Below, piece after piece: positions 30,515 through 32,385 of a stretch of DNA of 32,385 nt. The stretch is from Acidobacterium sp. (GTDB lineage: Bacteria > Acidobacteriota > Terriglobia > Terriglobales > Acidobacteriaceae). Every line of letters starts with the position of its first letter. The first letter of the stretch is position 1. The stretch lies in assembly GCA_003152595.1 (NCBI GenBank), contig PMAM01000143.1, forward strand, positions 14,509 through 46,893, read 5' to 3'. The notes under the pieces are model-generated. The model worked only from the letters and a program-made list of their open reading frames with translations, was not told the origin of the DNA and did not search any database. The position numbers and the translations under genes were made by a program.

Positions 30515-31885
30515 ATGGCTGGTTCTGTTAAAGACCACGAACCTCTGGCTCCCAACCCCCATTCGGCCCCGGAATCCAGCGAGGCACAGGCGGTGATCCT
30601 CAGTGAGCTGGAGAAAATCCTGGCAAGCCCCCATTTTCGGGGCAGCAACCGCCGTAAGGAATTCCTTTCCTACGTCGTTCACCACAGCCTCGAAGGCCAA
30701 CATGAGCAGCTGAAAGAGCGGATCATCGGTGCCGAAGTTTTCCACCGCGATGCCGATTACGCCACCGGAGACGACCCGGTAGTCCGCGTGCAGGCGGGAG
30801 AAGTCCGCCGTCGGCTGGAGCAGTACTATTACAGCGCCCCGCCCGATCTTCCGGTCCGCATCGAGATTCCCATCGGCTCTTACTGTCCGACATTTCACTG
30901 GAGAGATTCCGCTTCGGCTGGAACGCCTCCGCAATTCGCTGCCCCCCACCCGCCGCACCCATCGGTCCATGAGCCGATCACTGATTCGGGTCCTGAACTC
31001 CATGTACCTCAGCCACAGGGGCCAACACCTGCTGCATCGACCAACAAATCGCCGTGGATCTTCGGCATCACGGGGCTGGTGCTGATCGCAGCCGCTGTTG
31101 CATTTTTCGCGTTCGAGCATGGCCACAAGCCCCCGGCAACGCCACTCGATGTCTTCTGGTCGCCGGCACTACAGTCCTCGCAGCCCGTTATCATTTGTCT
31201 GGCCAAGCCCGTCGTCTATCGTCCCAGCGACGAGATGTATGAGCGCTATGCCCGCACCCATCCCGGCAGTTTCCAAACCGAGGCCGAGCGCGATAACCAG
31301 GTCCTGCCGCTTCCCCCATCAGAAAGAATGACCTGGGGAGACATGCAGATTTATCCCGGCTACGGCGTGGCCAGCGGCGATGCATTCGCCGCAGTGCAAA
31401 TTTCGAATCTGCTCGTCCGCATGGGAAAGACCAGCCAGGTTCGCATTGGCAACAGCTACTCCTTTGAGGACCTGCGTACCTCTCCCGCGGTAGTCCTCGG
31501 CGCATTCAATAATCGATGGACCATGCAGCTGACCTCGAATCTGCATTTCGCCCTGGTCTACCACGTGGGCATTCAGGAGCAGGGTTCCAAAGGCCGTCTC
31601 TGGGAGTCGCAGTACGAGCCCGGCAAGGGATACTCGGCCGACTACGGCGTAATCACTCGCCTGCTCGACGCGAAAAGCGGGCAGTTCCTGGTCTCGGCCG
31701 CCGGTATCGGGTCGCCGGGTACGCAGGCTGCGGGCGAGCTGATTTCCAACCCGGCTTATCTCAATGAAGTTCTTCGCACCGCGCCACCGGACTGGAGCCG
31801 CAGGAACATGCAGGTTGTCGTCCAGACCAGCGTCATCGACTCCATTCCAGGACCGCCGCACGTGGTGGCCAGCTATTACTGGTAG
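30515..31885 (+). CDS. Membrane-anchored putative regulator with acidobacterial N-terminal DNA-binding-like domain and periplasmic domain
   Basis: A protein of 456 residues. Residues ~27-130 match a domain often seen in Acidobacteria and rhizobia at the N-terminus of proteins annotated as adenylate-cyclase-like or as transcriptional activators: LEKILASPHFRGSNRRKEFLS, LKERIIGAEVFHRDADY, DPVVRVQAGEVRRRLEQYY, then VRIEIPIGSYCPTFHW. A Pro-rich linker (~135-178) leads to one transmembrane helix (~181-200, WIFGITGLVLIAAAVAFFAF). About 255 residues then lie in the periplasm, with no family I can name. The topology is that of a ToxR-like one-component sensor. Divergent transcription from the locus 2 receptor suggests it controls that locus. 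GGAGG lies ~12 bases before the ATG. DNA binding by the N-terminal domain is inference. Confidence 0.75.
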   Translation: MAGSVKDHEPLAPNPHSAPESSEAQAVILSELEKILASPHFRGSNRRKEFLSYVVHHSLEGQHEQLKERIIGAEVFHRDADYATGDDPVVRVQAGEVRRRLEQYYYSAPPDLPVRIEIPIGSYCPTFHWRDSASAGTPPQFAAPHPPHPSVHEPITDSGPELHVPQPQGPTPAASTNKSPWIFGITGLVLIAAAVAFFAFEHGHKPPATPLDVFWSPALQSSQPVIICLAKPVVYRPSDEMYERYARTHPGSFQTEAERDNQVLPLPPSERMTWGDMQIYPGYGVASGDAFAAVQISNLLVRMGKTSQVRIGNSYSFEDLRTSPAVVLGAFNNRWTMQLTSNLHFALVYHVGIQEQGSKGRLWESQYEPGKGYSADYGVITRLLDAKSGQFLVSAAGIGSPGTQAAGELISNPAYLNEVLRTAPPDWSRRNMQVVVQTSVIDSIPGPPHVVASYYW

Positions 31886-31996
31886 CACCCGCAAACGGCC
31901 GACGCTCTGCCGCTCGCCGACCGATCCGCTTCGGCTCTCACAGATAGCGTTTCCCTGGCCGTCGGGAACGATTATGATGTGGGCTTGGTCTCCGTC

Positions 31997-32385
31997 ATGC
32001 GTACCGGCCGGCGTGGTTTTCTTCATCTCTCTTTGGCAACCATCGCGGCCACAATCGCCGGTCGCTCCGCGGCGCAGCGGCAGCAACTCGGCGGGATGGG
32101 TGGACGCGTAGCGGCGGCTCAGGCGAAACCCAAACAGTCCGGACGCCCCTTCGACGCGCACTTTGTGGATGTCTCGGCATCCGCCGGTCTCACCGCGCCG
32201 GTTGTTTATGGTGGCGTCGATCACAAGGAATTCATTATTGAGGCCAACGGTTGCGGCTGCGCTTTCCTCGACTATGACAACGACGGTTGGCTCGATATTT
32301 TTCTGCTGAGCGGAACCCGGCTCGAAGGCGCCCCTCCCGGCGCTACCAATCGCCTCTACAGGAACAATCGCGATGGCACCTTTAC
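31997..32385 (+). CDS. CRTAC1/FG-GAP repeat protein with Tat signal (N-terminal part, cut by window edge)
   Basis: The frame from ATG 31997 is open to the end of the window (129 codons). It starts with a twin-arginine signal (TGRRGFLHLSLATIAATIAG) and a cleavage region near RSAAQ. Residues ~62 on read HFVDVSASAGLTAPVVYGG, then CGCAFLDYDNDGWLDIFLLSG and TNRLYRNNRDGTF, the opening FG-GAP/VCBS-type calcium-binding repeat of CRTAC1 proteins, which usually end in an ASPIC/UnbV domain. Such exported proteins are very common in Acidobacteria; their role is mostly unknown. No clear Shine-Dalgarno precedes the ATG. It follows the membrane regulator by 111 bases in the same direction. Confidence 0.85.
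   Translation, partial: MRTGRRGFLHLSLATIAATIAGRSAAQRQQLGGMGGRVAAAQAKPKQSGRPFDAHFVDVSASAGLTAPVVYGGVDHKEFIIEANGCGCAFLDYDNDGWLDIFLLSGTRLEGAPPGATNRLYRNNRDGTF

Noticed and set aside
1-32385. CRISPR arrays, rRNA genes, additional tRNAs
   Set aside because: No regularly spaced repeats or rRNA-like sequence were seen; only the tRNA-Lys at 1894-1969 folds as a tRNA.

Overview
The window looks like the chromosome of an acidobacterium of the Terriglobia/Terriglobales type. The sequence supports this through two very large Oar-like TonB-dependent receptors with an N-terminal carboxypeptidase-regulatory domain and no SusD partner, a PadR regulator followed by an 'acidobacterial duplicated orphan permease' (ADOP), a CRTAC1/FG-GAP protein with a Tat signal, and many exported glycoside hydrolases. 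All names come from reading motifs in the translations; no database search was run.

Layout. 1-1085 (minus) is the N-terminal part of a BcsQ-like P-loop protein that runs off the left edge. 1086-2790 is a scar: a decayed GNAT acetyltransferase, an intact tRNA-Lys(UUU), fragments of a tyrosine recombinase lying in opposite orientations, and the tail of an IS630-type transposase. 2791-16031 is glycan locus 1: an Oar-like receptor (minus), then divergently an AgaS-like double-SIS sugar-phosphate isomerase/deaminase and a DeoR-family repressor, a convergent exported alpha-galactosidase-like enzyme with a PKD domain, an APC-type permease, and an exported GH2 enzyme with the exo-beta-D-glucosaminidase Asp signature. 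Together these fit uptake, trimming and catabolism of an amino-sugar-containing glycan. 16032-16603 holds a degenerate ADOP fragment on the minus strand. 16604-19620 is the PadR-ADOP pair with a promoter/operator that predicts a leaderless mRNA.

19823-30181 (minus) is glycan locus 2: Oar-like receptor, GH31 (alpha-xylosidase-like), a second GH31 coupled by an ATGA overlap, and a GH63-like (alpha/alpha)6 hydrolase. Divergent from it (30515-31885) is a membrane-anchored protein with an N-terminal domain common in acidobacterial regulators, one transmembrane helix and a periplasmic domain; it is a candidate sensor-regulator of the locus. The window ends inside a Tat-exported CRTAC1-like protein.

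The most interesting non-coding signals are a cluster of TTACGAA elements around the promoter of the agaS-like gene, with TTACGA relatives upstream of the other locus 1 genes; mutually exclusive hairpins in the probable agaS leader; TTTC-repeat DNA upstream of the DeoR gene; the leaderless PadR promoter with a palindrome in its spacer; and the rearranged integrase next to tRNA-Lys.
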